Below, piece by piece: positions 6,999-14,192 of a stretch of DNA of 20,589 nucleotides. This DNA comes from Bacillota bacterium (GTDB lineage: Bacteria; Bacillota; GCA-003054495; Carboxydocellales; JAJZTU01). The DNA lies in contig JAJZTU010000023.1 of assembly GCA_021848765.1 (NCBI GenBank), positions 1 to 20,589 of the forward strand, given 5' to 3'. Position numbers and translations under genes: made by a program. Positions within the stretch are counted from its first letter, which is position 1. Every line of letters begins with the position of its first letter. The notes below the pieces were generated by a model. The model saw only the letters and a program-made list of their open reading frames with translations. It was not told the origin of the DNA and did not search any database.

Positions 6999-7860
6999 TC
7001 ATCACAACCACCACTACCGGGCTTTGTTGTCTTTCTATGGATTGTTGGGCCTTTTTACCGGGGCGCTGGGGGTGCTGGGGGTGGGCATCTACCAGGACTG
7101 GCTGGTGATGGGCCATCGCTTAACATCAGTCCGGACCTGCCTGACATTTTTCCGGAGTCACCTCTGGTACCTGGCGGTGCTGGTGTTGCTAGTGGCTTTA
7201 CTGGCAGTGATCCTGGGAAGATTCGGTTTTTTCCTGGGGGGTCAATTGGCGTCTTCCCGGCGACTCACCGCACAAGTAGCCGGAGTGCGGATACCTCTGC
7301 CGGGCGACCTGAGCGGTCTGGTGACACGCCACGGTCTGACGGGCCGGGTGTTCTATACCGGGGACGAGGCGCCTTATGCTTTTACCTGTGGCCTGGTGCG
7401 GCCCAGCGTTGTCCTTTCCCGGGGGCTGCTGGCATCCCTGGACCGGGAGGAACTGGAGGCGGTGCTCTTGCACGAGAAATATCACCTGTCTCATTATGAT
7501 CCCCTGAAGGTGTGCCTGGGCCGGGCGATGGCCCGCAGCCTGTTCTTGATTCCGCTGGCCGGGTTCCTCTGGCGGGGGTACGCGCAGGCGAAAGAGCTGG
7601 CGGCGGACCGGCATGCCATCGGGCAGATGGGTGACGACCTTGGGCTCTCTATGGCTCTTTGGAAGATGATCCCCCGCACTCGGGAACTGCCGGTGAACGT
7701 GCCGCTGGTGGGTGCTCTGGGCGCGGTGGAACTGCGCATCGCCCAGTTGGTGGGAGGGCCCGCTGCGGCCCGCTTTCCTATCGCCCCCGGGCGGCAGGTG
7801 GTCACCACCGTGGCGGTTTTATTCCTGGCGTTGACTTTCTTTACCGCCAGTTGTGCCTGA
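6982..7860 (+). CDS. M56-family (BlaR1-like) membrane zinc protease
   Basis: The GTG start (6982) follows GGAGGAAAG and overlaps the end of blaI, giving 292 aa. Two hydrophobic segments (about 18-40 and 58-80) precede a cytosolic protease domain with the zinc motif HEKYH (164-168) and the third-ligand motif KELAAD (Glu205). A last membrane segment (about 273-290) ends in TASCA. BlaR1 and MecR1 carry an additional extracellular penicillin-binding sensor of some 250 residues; it is absent here, so beta-lactam sensing is unlikely through this protein itself. The expected role is signal-triggered inactivation of the neighbouring BlaI repressor. Many M56 proteins are this short and the signal is unknown; the ccdA-resA target suggests an envelope or redox stress. 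Confidence 0.85.
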   Translation: MTSTANHHNHHYRALLSFYGLLGLFTGALGVLGVGIYQDWLVMGHRLTSVRTCLTFFRSHLWYLAVLVLLVALLAVILGRFGFFLGGQLASSRRLTAQVAGVRIPLPGDLSGLVTRHGLTGRVFYTGDEAPYAFTCGLVRPSVVLSRGLLASLDREELEAVLLHEKYHLSHYDPLKVCLGRAMARSLFLIPLAGFLWRGYAQAKELAADRHAIGQMGDDLGLSMALWKMIPRTRELPVNVPLVGALGAVELRIAQLVGGPAAARFPIAPGRQVVTTVAVLFLALTFFTASCA

Positions 7861-7962
7861 GTTTCCGCCAAGATGCATACATATCCGGGTGACGGGTGGA
7901 TGCCCTGCAGGTTGTTAGCGTGTAGGAGGCAAAACGATCAAGACTTACGAGGAGGTGAGACA

Positions 7963-8274
7963 ATGACTGAGGTGGAAATAGTTTCTGGCATCTGCGGCTT
8001 TCGGACGGTAGTACGGTCGGAAGCACAGAAAGACTATCATGCTAATCTCCAGGTGGAAAGTGACTGCCAGAATGTAAAGCAGATGGCGGAAAACATTAAA
8101 CAAGTGAATGTTATGGCGGAGTTATTTCAAAAAGGGGAGTCGCAAGTCCTATCTGCCAGCCGGCAGTATCTTCCCCACGTCACTTGCCCGGTCGCTGTGG
8201 GGATCCTGAAGGCCCTGGAGGTCAGCGCAGGGCTGGCTTTGCCGAAAGATGTGACGATCACCTTCCGCAGGTAA
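7963..8274 (+). CDS. Small conserved cysteine protein, paralogue of the protein at 14185
   Basis: ATG 7963 follows a strong GAGGAGGTGAG ribosome site, giving 103 aa. The product aligns end to end with the protein at 14185-14505: MTxVxxxxGxCGF at the start, a cysteine at 35, a TCPVxxxIxKA motif around residue 74, and a PKDVTIxF ending. Cys11, Cys35 and Cys75 are shared by both. This pattern suggests metal, corrinoid or thiol chemistry, but I know no proven function. It is soluble, with no signal peptide. It lies 102 bases after the M56 gene and before the ccdA promoter, so it may be read from the blaI promoter. The paralogue sits behind a corrinoid protein, which hints at a role in one-carbon metabolism; here the setting is redox. 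Confidence 0.8.
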   Translation: MTEVEIVSGICGFRTVVRSEAQKDYHANLQVESDCQNVKQMAENIKQVNVMAELFQKGESQVLSASRQYLPHVTCPVAVGILKALEVSAGLALPKDVTITFRR

Positions 8275-8374
8275 CATGAACGCGGGCCGCTTACCTACTC
8301 CCGAGTGGAAGAAAAGCTTGGCAAGTCGTGCTGTCACCACCGGGGAAACCGCCAAACCAAGGTCAAACAGGTTG

Positions 8375-8538
8375 TTGACAAGACCTATCATCCGCACTAC
8401 AATATGTAGCGTAACACTATGATGCATAGTGTCTTCATTTTTTACTGACTGGGAGTGCTCCCGGCACAACCGGGAGCACTGCCTGGCGCCTTCAGGCCGG
8501 ATAATAATTGCCGGGCGCATGCACTACGTAATGTAGTG
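8375..8538 (+). promoter_or_regulatory. ccdA promoter with three BlaI-type palindromes
   Basis: TTGACA (8375-8380), a 17-base spacer and TACAAT (8398-8403) copy the blaI promoter's geometry, and both contain the stretch GCACTACAATATGT. Operator 1 is CTACA-ATA-TGTAG (8397-8409). Operator 2 is ACACTATG-ATG-CATAGTGT (8414-8432). Operator 3 is CACTAC-GTAAT-GTAGTG (8522-8538), 47 bases before ccdA. The BlaI protein encoded at 6558 is the obvious candidate regulator. The 310 bases between the small cysteine protein and ccdA hold only this control region and the hairpins listed next. Confidence 0.75.
8454..8480 (+). repeat. Perfect 11-bp hairpin in the ccdA leader
   Basis: AGTGCTCCCGG (8454-8464) pairs perfectly with CCGGGAGCACT (8470-8480) around CACAA. 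GCCTG/CAGGC (8481-8497) forms a second small hairpin directly after it. There is no following T run, so it is not a standard terminator; it may stabilise the leader or attenuate expression. Confidence 0.7.
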
Positions 8539-8584
8539 TTAGCTGGGAGTAAATTTTTGTTCAGAAAGAAAAGAGGAGGTCCCC

Positions 8585-9304
8585 ATGCTGGATAATCAAC
8601 AAGTTTCCCTGGGGCTGGCCTTCGTGGCCGGCCTGGTATCTTTCGTCTCCCCCTGCGTTCTGCCCCTGATTCCCACCTATCTCAGCTACCTTACCGGCGC
8701 CTCGGCGCGGGAATTGTCTCTCCGGCAGGACCCGGCATTAAGAGCCCGCGTCTGGTGGAACGCCCTGGCCTTTGTCGGCGGTTTTTCCCTGGTCTTTGTC
8801 GCTTTCGGCTTGTCAGCCAGCACCATAGGCCAACTGCTGGCCCAGCACCAGGTATTGCTGCGGCGGGCCAGCGGGGCCCTTATCGTTCTGTTTGGCCTGC
8901 ACATGACCGGATTGATTAAAATCGGGGTGTTGTACCGGGAAAAGCGGGTCGGGTATATCCCCCGCCGGGCGGGTATCCCCAAGTCCCTGCTGATGGGCAT
9001 GGCCTTTTCCGCCGGGTGGACGCCATGTATTGGGCCGGTACTGGGATCCATTCTCCTCCTGGCCGGGAACAGCGGTGACGTGTGGGCCGGGGGCTACCTG
9101 CTGGCGGCCTACTCCCTGGGGCTGGCGGTGCCGTTCCTGGCAGCGGCCCTGGCGGTGGAACCGTTGATCAAGGGGCTGCGCCGCTACTCGCACTTGCTAC
9201 CGCTAGTTTCAGTGGTAGGTGGGATGCTGATGATCGTGGTGGGGGTGATGGTATTCACCAACTACTTCAGCCGGTTGTCCGGGCTACTATATTTCAATAT
9301 TTAA
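8585..9304 (+). CDS. ccdA: Cytochrome c biogenesis protein CcdA (thiol-disulfide membrane transporter)
   Basis: The 239-aa protein has about six membrane segments and the two family cysteine motifs: SFVSPCVLPLIP (Cys24) and SAGWTPCIGPVLGS (Cys148). CcdA carries reducing equivalents from cytosolic thioredoxin across the membrane to extracytoplasmic thiol proteins, for heme attachment to cytochrome c or for other disulfide reduction. A clear AGAGGAGG ribosome site precedes the ATG. The ResA-like thioredoxin gene follows after 19 bases, so the pair forms an operon in which CcdA would reduce its partner. The region upstream carries BlaI-type operators. Length and topology are normal for the family. 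Confidence 0.93.
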   Translation: MLDNQQVSLGLAFVAGLVSFVSPCVLPLIPTYLSYLTGASARELSLRQDPALRARVWWNALAFVGGFSLVFVAFGLSASTIGQLLAQHQVLLRRASGALIVLFGLHMTGLIKIGVLYREKRVGYIPRRAGIPKSLLMGMAFSAGWTPCIGPVLGSILLLAGNSGDVWAGGYLLAAYSLGLAVPFLAAALAVEPLIKGLRRYSHLLPLVSVVGGMLMIVVGVMVFTNYFSRLSGLLYFNI

Positions 9305-9323
9305 GCGGAGGAGGGAACCTACA

Positions 9324-9905
9324 GTGAATAAGAAAGTCATTTATTTCATTCTAGCCGTGGCAACCGTGTTTACCCTGGGAATTTTTTGGGGCTTGCAGTC
9401 ACGAGGCAACCAGGGGGAGGCGGTTCCAGAGACCCGGGAAGAAGTTAAGCCGGCAGCGGACAGGCTAGAGGCGGCTAGGCCACAGGTGGGCTACCCCGCC
9501 CCCGATTTCACCCTCACCGACTTGGGAGGTAAAACTGTGAGCCTGTCAGACCTGCGAGGAGAACCGGTCTACCTCAACTTCTGGGCCACCTGGTGCCCGC
9601 CTTGCCGGGAGGAAATGCCGGACATCCAGCAGGTCTATACCGAAAAAGGACAGCAGGTACGATTTCTGGCGGTTAACCTGACCGGGACGGAAAAGTCGGT
9701 ACAGGGGGTACGGGAATTTCTGTCCGCCGGCGGCTATACCTTCCCGGTGCTGCTGGATGAGGATAACGCCGTAGCGGAGCAATATCAGGTGCGAGCCATT
9801 CCCACCAGCATATTTATTGACGCTGCCGGGGTGATCACGTACAGGTATGCCGGGGCCATGAACAAGGAAAAGCTGGAAGCGGCCCTGGAGAAGCTCAAGC
9901 CTTAG
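9324..9905 (+). CDS. ResA/TlpA-like membrane-anchored thioredoxin
   Basis: GTG start (9324) after a GGAGGAGG site; 193 aa. An uncleaved N-terminal membrane anchor (about 5-24) and a charged linker lead into a TlpA-type thioredoxin fold: PAPDFTLTDLGGKTVSLSDLRG (with family wording), the active site WCPPC (Cys91, Cys94), and the cis-proline in AIPTSIF. Such proteins reduce disulfides outside the membrane using electrons from CcdA, whose gene lies 19 bases upstream. ResA itself uses CEPC; the CPPC here is common in Clostridial TlpA-like proteins, so the exact substrate (apocytochrome c or another envelope protein) is open. The gene ends in TAG, with no clear terminator after it. Confidence 0.9.
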   Translation: MNKKVIYFILAVATVFTLGIFWGLQSRGNQGEAVPETREEVKPAADRLEAARPQVGYPAPDFTLTDLGGKTVSLSDLRGEPVYLNFWATWCPPCREEMPDIQQVYTEKGQQVRFLAVNLTGTEKSVQGVREFLSAGGYTFPVLLDEDNAVAEQYQVRAIPTSIFIDAAGVITYRYAGAMNKEKLEAALEKLKP

Positions 9906-9966
9906 AGGGGTTATCAGCGTCCTCAAAATATCCACAGACAGAGCAGCGAGATTTTACATAATAAAT

Positions 9967-10242
9967 GGATACCCTTTACTTACCCTTAAAACTTAAAGCA
10001 CTCTATCCGAAGTGATGTTTGAATATGTTGGGGCTTGATTATGTCGGCCTCGACCGAAAAACTTTACTTTAACGAATCCGGGAGTTCCGGCTGGTACCCA
10101 CTCCAACCTGAGGCAGAGGCTACATTAACATAAGCTAATAACATTAACATAGAAGCGATCAAGATAAAAATTTTCTTTGACATGATTTTTCCCCCTTGCT
10201 TAAATTCAAACTTTTTCTAACATCAGGGTAGAAAGGGTATCC
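9967..10242. repeat. 11-bp inverted repeat flanking agrD
   Basis: GGATACCCTTT (9967-9977) and its exact complement AAAGGGTATCC (10232-10242) flank the agrD gene. The arms could bring the ends of the agrD message together as a long-range stem. The rest of 9906-10063 holds no gene that I can support. Confidence 0.5.
10064..10183 (-). CDS. agrD: AgrD-like cyclic autoinducer prepeptide with serine in place of cysteine
   Basis: This 39-aa ORF starts after AAGGGGGAAAAATC and lies 86 bases downstream of agrB on the same strand, the usual agrBD order. Its N-terminus is an amphipathic/hydrophobic leader (MSKKIFILIASMLMLLAY), followed by ASASGWSGY and the conserved C-terminal recognition tail YQPELPDSL (30-38). 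Clostridial cyclic-lactone peptides normally have Cys four or five residues before that Tyr, forming a thiolactone. Here the peptide has no cysteine at all; Ser25 (five before Tyr30) is the best candidate, implying an oxygen ester (lactone) like the Staphylococcus intermedius signal. Processing by the adjacent AgrB is inferred. Confidence 0.8.
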   Translation of the reverse strand: MSKKIFILIASMLMLLAYVNVASASGWSGYQPELPDSLK

Positions 10243-10269
10243 TTTTTGTATGTGTTTGTTCTAAAGAAA

Positions 10270-10914
10270 TTATTCCCTTAATTTATTTGACTTTCCTATC
10301 CGGCTAATAATATCAATGCACATTTCAAGTAGTCCTAATGTCTTGTAACCTAATGGGGTGATGCTAAATACTTGCCAAATTACTCCCAGTATGCTGGAAT
10401 TAATCAAATCCACTCTGCTTCCTTCCCACGAAGTAAGCAACCAGATCAAGAAGCCCCACAAGTACAACAGGCTAAAAGAGATGATCTTAAGCCGCTTGCG
10501 TTGAAGTTTGCTTTCAATGGGTTTTGCGGTAGTGTCCGCCGGTGCAAACAGCCCCAATAGTACGCTGCCTGCCAGAACGGTTAGTCCTAATAAAACCGGA
10601 ATCCAGCTTGAAGGAATTAAGCTGGACACCCATCCCAAGGCAGGAAAGATTCCCGCACCAATCATTACGCATCGTAGCGGGGTTGAGGCGTGCGCGCCAC
10701 CTGAAAACATGCGCAAAAAGGAAGTGCTGAAAACCGCCACTAAAGACGGGACAAAAAAGCCGTTTAGCGCCCCTATTACACCTATAGCAATATATCCAAA
10801 AAAAGTCGTAGATAATATTGATATAGAGTACTTGATAACTTGTTCCTGATTAGGGTTTAATCCTGCTTCCCTGGCTAACCGGTGGGACTGCTGGGAAATA
10901 AATTTTTCCACCAT
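10270..10914 (-). CDS. agrB: AgrB-type peptide cyclase/protease
   Basis: An integral membrane protein of 214 aa with the AgrB signature FSGGAHASTPLRCV. His75 and Cys82 are seven residues apart, as are the catalytic pair His77 and Cys84 of S. aureus AgrB. The enzyme cuts the AgrD C-terminal tail and closes the peptide ring. About five or six hydrophobic segments are visible. The start is uncertain: GTG, TTG and ATG occur in a row behind AAAGGGTG; I use ATG 10914, and GTG three bases later in frame would fit the spacing too. The gene follows the histidine kinase by 164 bases and precedes agrD, forming a signal-production and sensing unit on the minus strand. Confidence 0.92.
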   Translation of the reverse strand: MVEKFISQQSHRLAREAGLNPNQEQVIKYSISILSTTFFGYIAIGVIGALNGFFVPSLVAVFSTSFLRMFSGGAHASTPLRCVMIGAGIFPALGWVSSLIPSSWIPVLLGLTVLAGSVLLGLFAPADTTAKPIESKLQRKRLKIISFSLLYLWGFLIWLLTSWEGSRVDLINSSILGVIWQVFSITPLGYKTLGLLEMCIDIISRIGKSNKLRE

Positions 10915-11015
10915 CAACACCCTTTGATATTTTTTGAGGTTTGATTAGTTAATTTCGACTAACTTTTTTATTTACCTTTTTTCCAATTAAAGTATTACTA
11001 TTAAGAATTGAATAT

Positions 11016-11053
11016 ACAACAAACCATGGCATTGGTCGTGGATATTTTGTTGT
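11016..11053 (-). repeat. Hairpin between the kinase gene and agrB
   Basis: ACAACAAA (11016-11023) and TTTGTTGT (11046-11053) pair, enclosing CCATG/CGTGG as an inner stem. No T run follows on either strand. It may set the relative expression or processing of the kinase and agrBD parts of the message. Confidence 0.55.
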
Positions 11054-11078
11054 TCACAGAACCGGATGAAAAGCAATC

Positions 11079-11957
11079 TTACTCTCTGGAATCCTCAGAT
11101 TTTACCGGGAGGTAAACAGTAAAGACAGTTCCTGACTCGGGACTGCTTACCAACTGAATGTTACCCCTGTATTCCTGGGTAATTTTTCTTACAATACTTA
11201 ATCCCAAGCCCCTGCCGTTTTTGGCCTTTGTAGAAAAGCCGGTTTCAAAGACCCTTTCACAATCTTCCTTAGATATTCCCGGGCCGGGATTATTTACTCT
11301 CAATATCCAAGAGTTTGGTTGACGTTCTACAGCGAACTTAACCCAGCGTTGATCTGGAGATAAGTTTTCCACAGCTTCAATAGAATTCCGGAGTAAATTT
11401 CCCACAATTCTAGCCATTTTAGTAGGGGGCACAGGTATTCCTAAATCAAGCTCTTTAGTAATAGTAAAATCTATTTTAATTCCTTTTTCTTCGGCCATAG
11501 CAATCATTTTAAGCAGCAATGCATTTATTTCGGGCTCCCCGGTATACTCCGTGCCCTTTTCATCACTTAATTCCATAATTACTTCATTTGCATAATCGGA
11601 AGCTTTTTCCGGCTTTCCAAGTTGGATAAGACCTGTTATAGCCTGTAGGTGATTAAGAAAATCATGACGCTGAGCACGCAGGGTATCCAACATTTCCTGA
11701 CTCTCTCTTAAATGAATGGTAGTTAATTGTGCCTCGGCTTCAACCTCGGCAATCTTAATTAAATTCTTAATTTGTGATATAGCTAAAATTGATAATAAAC
11801 CGATTAGCCCTAATAACCACTTACTTAGTTTATATTCAGGGTTAAAATATCCCTGTGGAGCCAATTGTTCGCTTAAGAGATATGCCGAGGCGAATCCCTG
11901 CAATAAAATTAACACTATTATTAATTTGGAACGGATGAGTGTTTTTATCAGTATCAT
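11079..11957 (-). CDS. AgrC-like sensor histidine kinase (Spo0B/CitA-type dimerisation domain)
   Basis: The 292-aa protein has two membrane segments (about 10-29 and 45-63), a short coiled linker, the phospho-acceptor motif QRHDFLNHLQAI with His98, and an ATPase domain with N-box NLLRNSIEAV, G1 NPGPGIS and G2 GRGLGLSIV. The RHDFxNHLQ box is that of AgrC, CitA/DcuS and Spo0B relatives. The gene is 18 bases downstream of a multi-spanning membrane protein and upstream of agrBD, so it most likely senses the cyclic peptide. With only two membrane segments it lacks the usual six-segment AgrC sensor, which the upstream protein may supply. No response regulator gene is in the window. Confidence 0.87.
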   Translation of the reverse strand: MILIKTLIRSKLIIVLILLQGFASAYLLSEQLAPQGYFNPEYKLSKWLLGLIGLLSILAISQIKNLIKIAEVEAEAQLTTIHLRESQEMLDTLRAQRHDFLNHLQAITGLIQLGKPEKASDYANEVIMELSDEKGTEYTGEPEINALLLKMIAMAEEKGIKIDFTITKELDLGIPVPPTKMARIVGNLLRNSIEAVENLSPDQRWVKFAVERQPNSWILRVNNPGPGISKEDCERVFETGFSTKAKNGRGLGLSIVRKITQEYRGNIQLVSSPESGTVFTVYLPVKSEDSRE

Positions 11958-11975
11958 AATCTAACACCTGCTTGT

Positions 11976-12431
11976 TCAGTCAGCCTTATTTTTTCGAAAG
12001 TAGCCGATAATAACCGCCAAAAGCAATAAACTATCACCTGCCAACGCAATGGGAAAAAATAATAATGGGTTATTCTGCACCAGTTCAAAGGTTAAATTTA
12101 AATACCTGACAAGTGGAATAAGTACCAGCGGTTCGCTAACCAACAGGAGCGTAAAGCTAATTGCGGTCCCACCCAGGGCTTCGAAAAAAGGGAGCCTCGC
12201 TATCTGCCACAAAAGCAAACACATTAGAAACGCAAGGACAAGCGTGTGGCTGCCAAATGGTATTTTTAGCGCCTGGTACAATGTTCTTAGTCCCCACACG
12301 GATAAACTATGCAGAAATCCAATTAGCAAGACACTCTTCCCTTTCAGTTTAACACCTAATAAACCTGGGCCGGCTGTGGCTAAAAGTGAACTCTCAATAA
12401 AATAAAAAAGTGTTTTCAAAAAAACGCCCAT
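11976..12431 (-). CDS. Multi-spanning membrane protein of the agr cluster, possible detached sensor domain
   Basis: ATG 12431 follows AAGGAG with a 10-base gap, giving 151 aa; another in-frame ATG at 12464 has no ribosome site. About five hydrophobic segments cover most of the length, ending with YFRKNKAD in the cytosol. I recognise no catalytic motif. AgrC sensors are normally six membrane segments fused to a kinase; here the kinase downstream has only two, so this protein plus the kinase may together make a split receptor. This is supported only by gene order, spacing (18 bases) and topology. Confidence 0.75.
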   Translation of the reverse strand: MGVFLKTLFYFIESSLLATAGPGLLGVKLKGKSVLLIGFLHSLSVWGLRTLYQALKIPFGSHTLVLAFLMCLLLWQIARLPFFEALGGTAISFTLLLVSEPLVLIPLVRYLNLTFELVQNNPLLFFPIALAGDSLLLLAVIIGYFRKNKAD

Positions 12432-12698
12432 AATGCAAAATCTCCTTAGCTTATCAATGTTCATTATTTCAGGATATTCCAGGTATTCGACAGTTATGAT
12501 GATTTTTCCTTCATCTTTATAATAACATTATTAATAACGGTCCACACACAACAATCCGGGCCGCTATTCCAGCCTGCCGGAAATAAGATTACCCGGGATA
12601 AGCTTAGTGACTTCATAAGGGATTTGTGATAAAATTCTGTTAATAAAAGCTCTTTTTAGAAGATAGTAACGATATTAGCTTGTAAGGGGGGGACGAAG

Positions 12699-13472
12699 AT
12701 GTCCCTGGGTTCTAGAATCCGGGAATTCCGCCAGGAACGTGGTCTGACTTTAAGTGCACTGGCTGAGAGGATTGAAGTGAGTCCCTCGTTTTTAAGCGGA
12801 GTAGAACGGGATATTAAAAAACCTTCGGTGTCGTTGTTGCAAAAAATCGGCTCAGTGTTGAATATTTCACTTAGTTTCCTGATGGCTGATTCTGATGATG
12901 GCATAACCGGTGAAAAGCTACAGTTTATGCGAAAAGGTAGAGATTTAAGTTTGGAGGACCTTGCTGAGATCAGCGGTATTCCTGCTGAGACTATAAAAGC
13001 TTTTGAGGACGGCGCTGAACAGCCCAGCCTGGACCAGATAGAAAAACTTTCGGAATCCCTTAATGTTACAATCCGCTACTTTATGGAACGGAGTAAACAT
13101 TCCAGCAGTATAGGTGAACGGGTACGCAGGTACCGGGAAAATCAATCACTCACCCAGGCTGCCCTGGCTGCCAAGGCAGATGTTTCGTCAGGATTAATCA
13201 GTCAAATTGAAAATGACCAAACTATGCCGTCAATGGACACTTTAGAAAAAATTGCCCAGGCCTTAGGCACTACGTCCTATAATTTTTTGCTGAATCAGGA
13301 GGACAGCCGGGAATTACTGGCCAGCCTAAGCCCTGAACTACTGGCTTTGCTGGGAGAAGCCCGGGTACAAGCAGTACTGCGGGCGGTAAGGGACCTGGAA
13401 CCGGATGAGTTAAAATATATTCTTAATTACCTTGAGTTTTTTAAGCGCAACCGGAACCTGTTAAGTAAATAA
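12699..13472 (+). CDS. Transcriptional regulator with three XRE-type helix-turn-helix domains
   Basis: The 257-aa protein carries three tandem HTH_3 repeats: residues about 3-62 (RIREFRQERGLTLSALAERI...), 72-130 (KLQFMRKGRDLSLEDLAEIS...) and 138-198 (RVRRYRENQSLTQAALAAKA...), each with the ALAxxxxVSxxxISxxE kind of spacing, though the middle one is more divergent. The C-terminal 55 residues are helical and charged. There is no ligand-binding domain of the cupin type. ATG 12699 follows AAGGGGGGGACGA. The corrinoid protein gene starts 36 bases downstream, so this is probably a local regulator co-transcribed with it. Three DNA-binding units in one chain suggest recognition of repeated or extended operators. 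The 234-bp upstream gap has AT-rich sequence (TAAAAT near 12630) that may be its promoter. Confidence 0.88.
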   Translation: MSLGSRIREFRQERGLTLSALAERIEVSPSFLSGVERDIKKPSVSLLQKIGSVLNISLSFLMADSDDGITGEKLQFMRKGRDLSLEDLAEISGIPAETIKAFEDGAEQPSLDQIEKLSESLNVTIRYFMERSKHSSSIGERVRRYRENQSLTQAALAAKADVSSGLISQIENDQTMPSMDTLEKIAQALGTTSYNFLLNQEDSRELLASLSPELLALLGEARVQAVLRAVRDLEPDELKYILNYLEFFKRNRNLLSK

Positions 13473-13508
13473 TCAGCCTGGTGGAAAATCCGAAGGAGGT
13501 TGATTGGT

Positions 13509-14192
13509 GTGTCAACAGCGCAGCAGGAAGAGGCAATTCTCCGTAAGCTTTGGCAAGCGGTTGTAAATTATGACGAAGATGCGGCGGTGGAAGCTGCCAA
13601 GGAAGTGCTGGAGCAGGGGATGGATATAAACCGTGCGGTTTTTCAGGGACTGGGGGCAGGAATGGAAGAAGTGGGCAGACTGTATGAGCTGCAGGAATAT
13701 TTTGTGCCTGAGATGCTAATGTGTTCTGAAACGCTGTATGCAGGGCTGGAAATATTGAGACCGCATATGCAAGCCCCCCAGGGAGGACAGAAAGGACGTA
13801 TAATAATCGGTGTCGTGGAAGGGGATATCCATGATATCGGTAAAAACATTGTGAAGACAATGCTTGAGGTGGCCGGTTTTGAGGTTTATGATTTGGGTCG
13901 GGATGTTCCCTTGGAGAAGTTCCTGAGTGAATACCTGCGGCTTAATGCTGATTTGATTTGTATTTCAGCGATGATGACTACTACCATGGTCGGAATCCGC
14001 AAAGCTATCCGCATGATCAAGAAACATTATCCTAAGGCCAAGATTATGATTGGCGGTGCGCCGGTAAATGAAGAATATGCCCGCCGCTATAATGCAGACA
14101 GTTATGCGGAAAATGCCTTTGACGCATTGCAGCAAGCGCAAAAAATTATTCAGACCGTTTACATAGTTAAAGGAGAGGATTTAGATGACTAA
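13509..14192 (+). CDS. Methylamine-type corrinoid protein without an adjacent methyltransferase
   Basis: GTG 13509 lies 8 bases after AAGGAGGT, giving 227 aa. A four-helix cap domain (about 10-90) precedes a B12-binding Rossmann domain with EGDIHDIGKNIV (His108 as lower cobalt ligand), the SAMMTTTM serine motif and GGAPV. These are the features of MtmC/MtbC/MttC. It carries methyl groups between a substrate methyltransferase and a second methyltransferase. Clearly related to MtmC at 17075, but without a methyltransferase gene next to it; instead it lies between a triple-XRE regulator and a small cysteine protein whose start overlaps its end by 8 bases. It may serve a methyltransferase encoded elsewhere or act as an alternative partner for MtmB. 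Confidence 0.92.
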   Translation: MSTAQQEEAILRKLWQAVVNYDEDAAVEAAKEVLEQGMDINRAVFQGLGAGMEEVGRLYELQEYFVPEMLMCSETLYAGLEILRPHMQAPQGGQKGRIIIGVVEGDIHDIGKNIVKTMLEVAGFEVYDLGRDVPLEKFLSEYLRLNADLICISAMMTTTMVGIRKAIRMIKKHYPKAKIMIGGAPVNEEYARRYNADSYAENAFDALQQAQKIIQTVYIVKGEDLDD

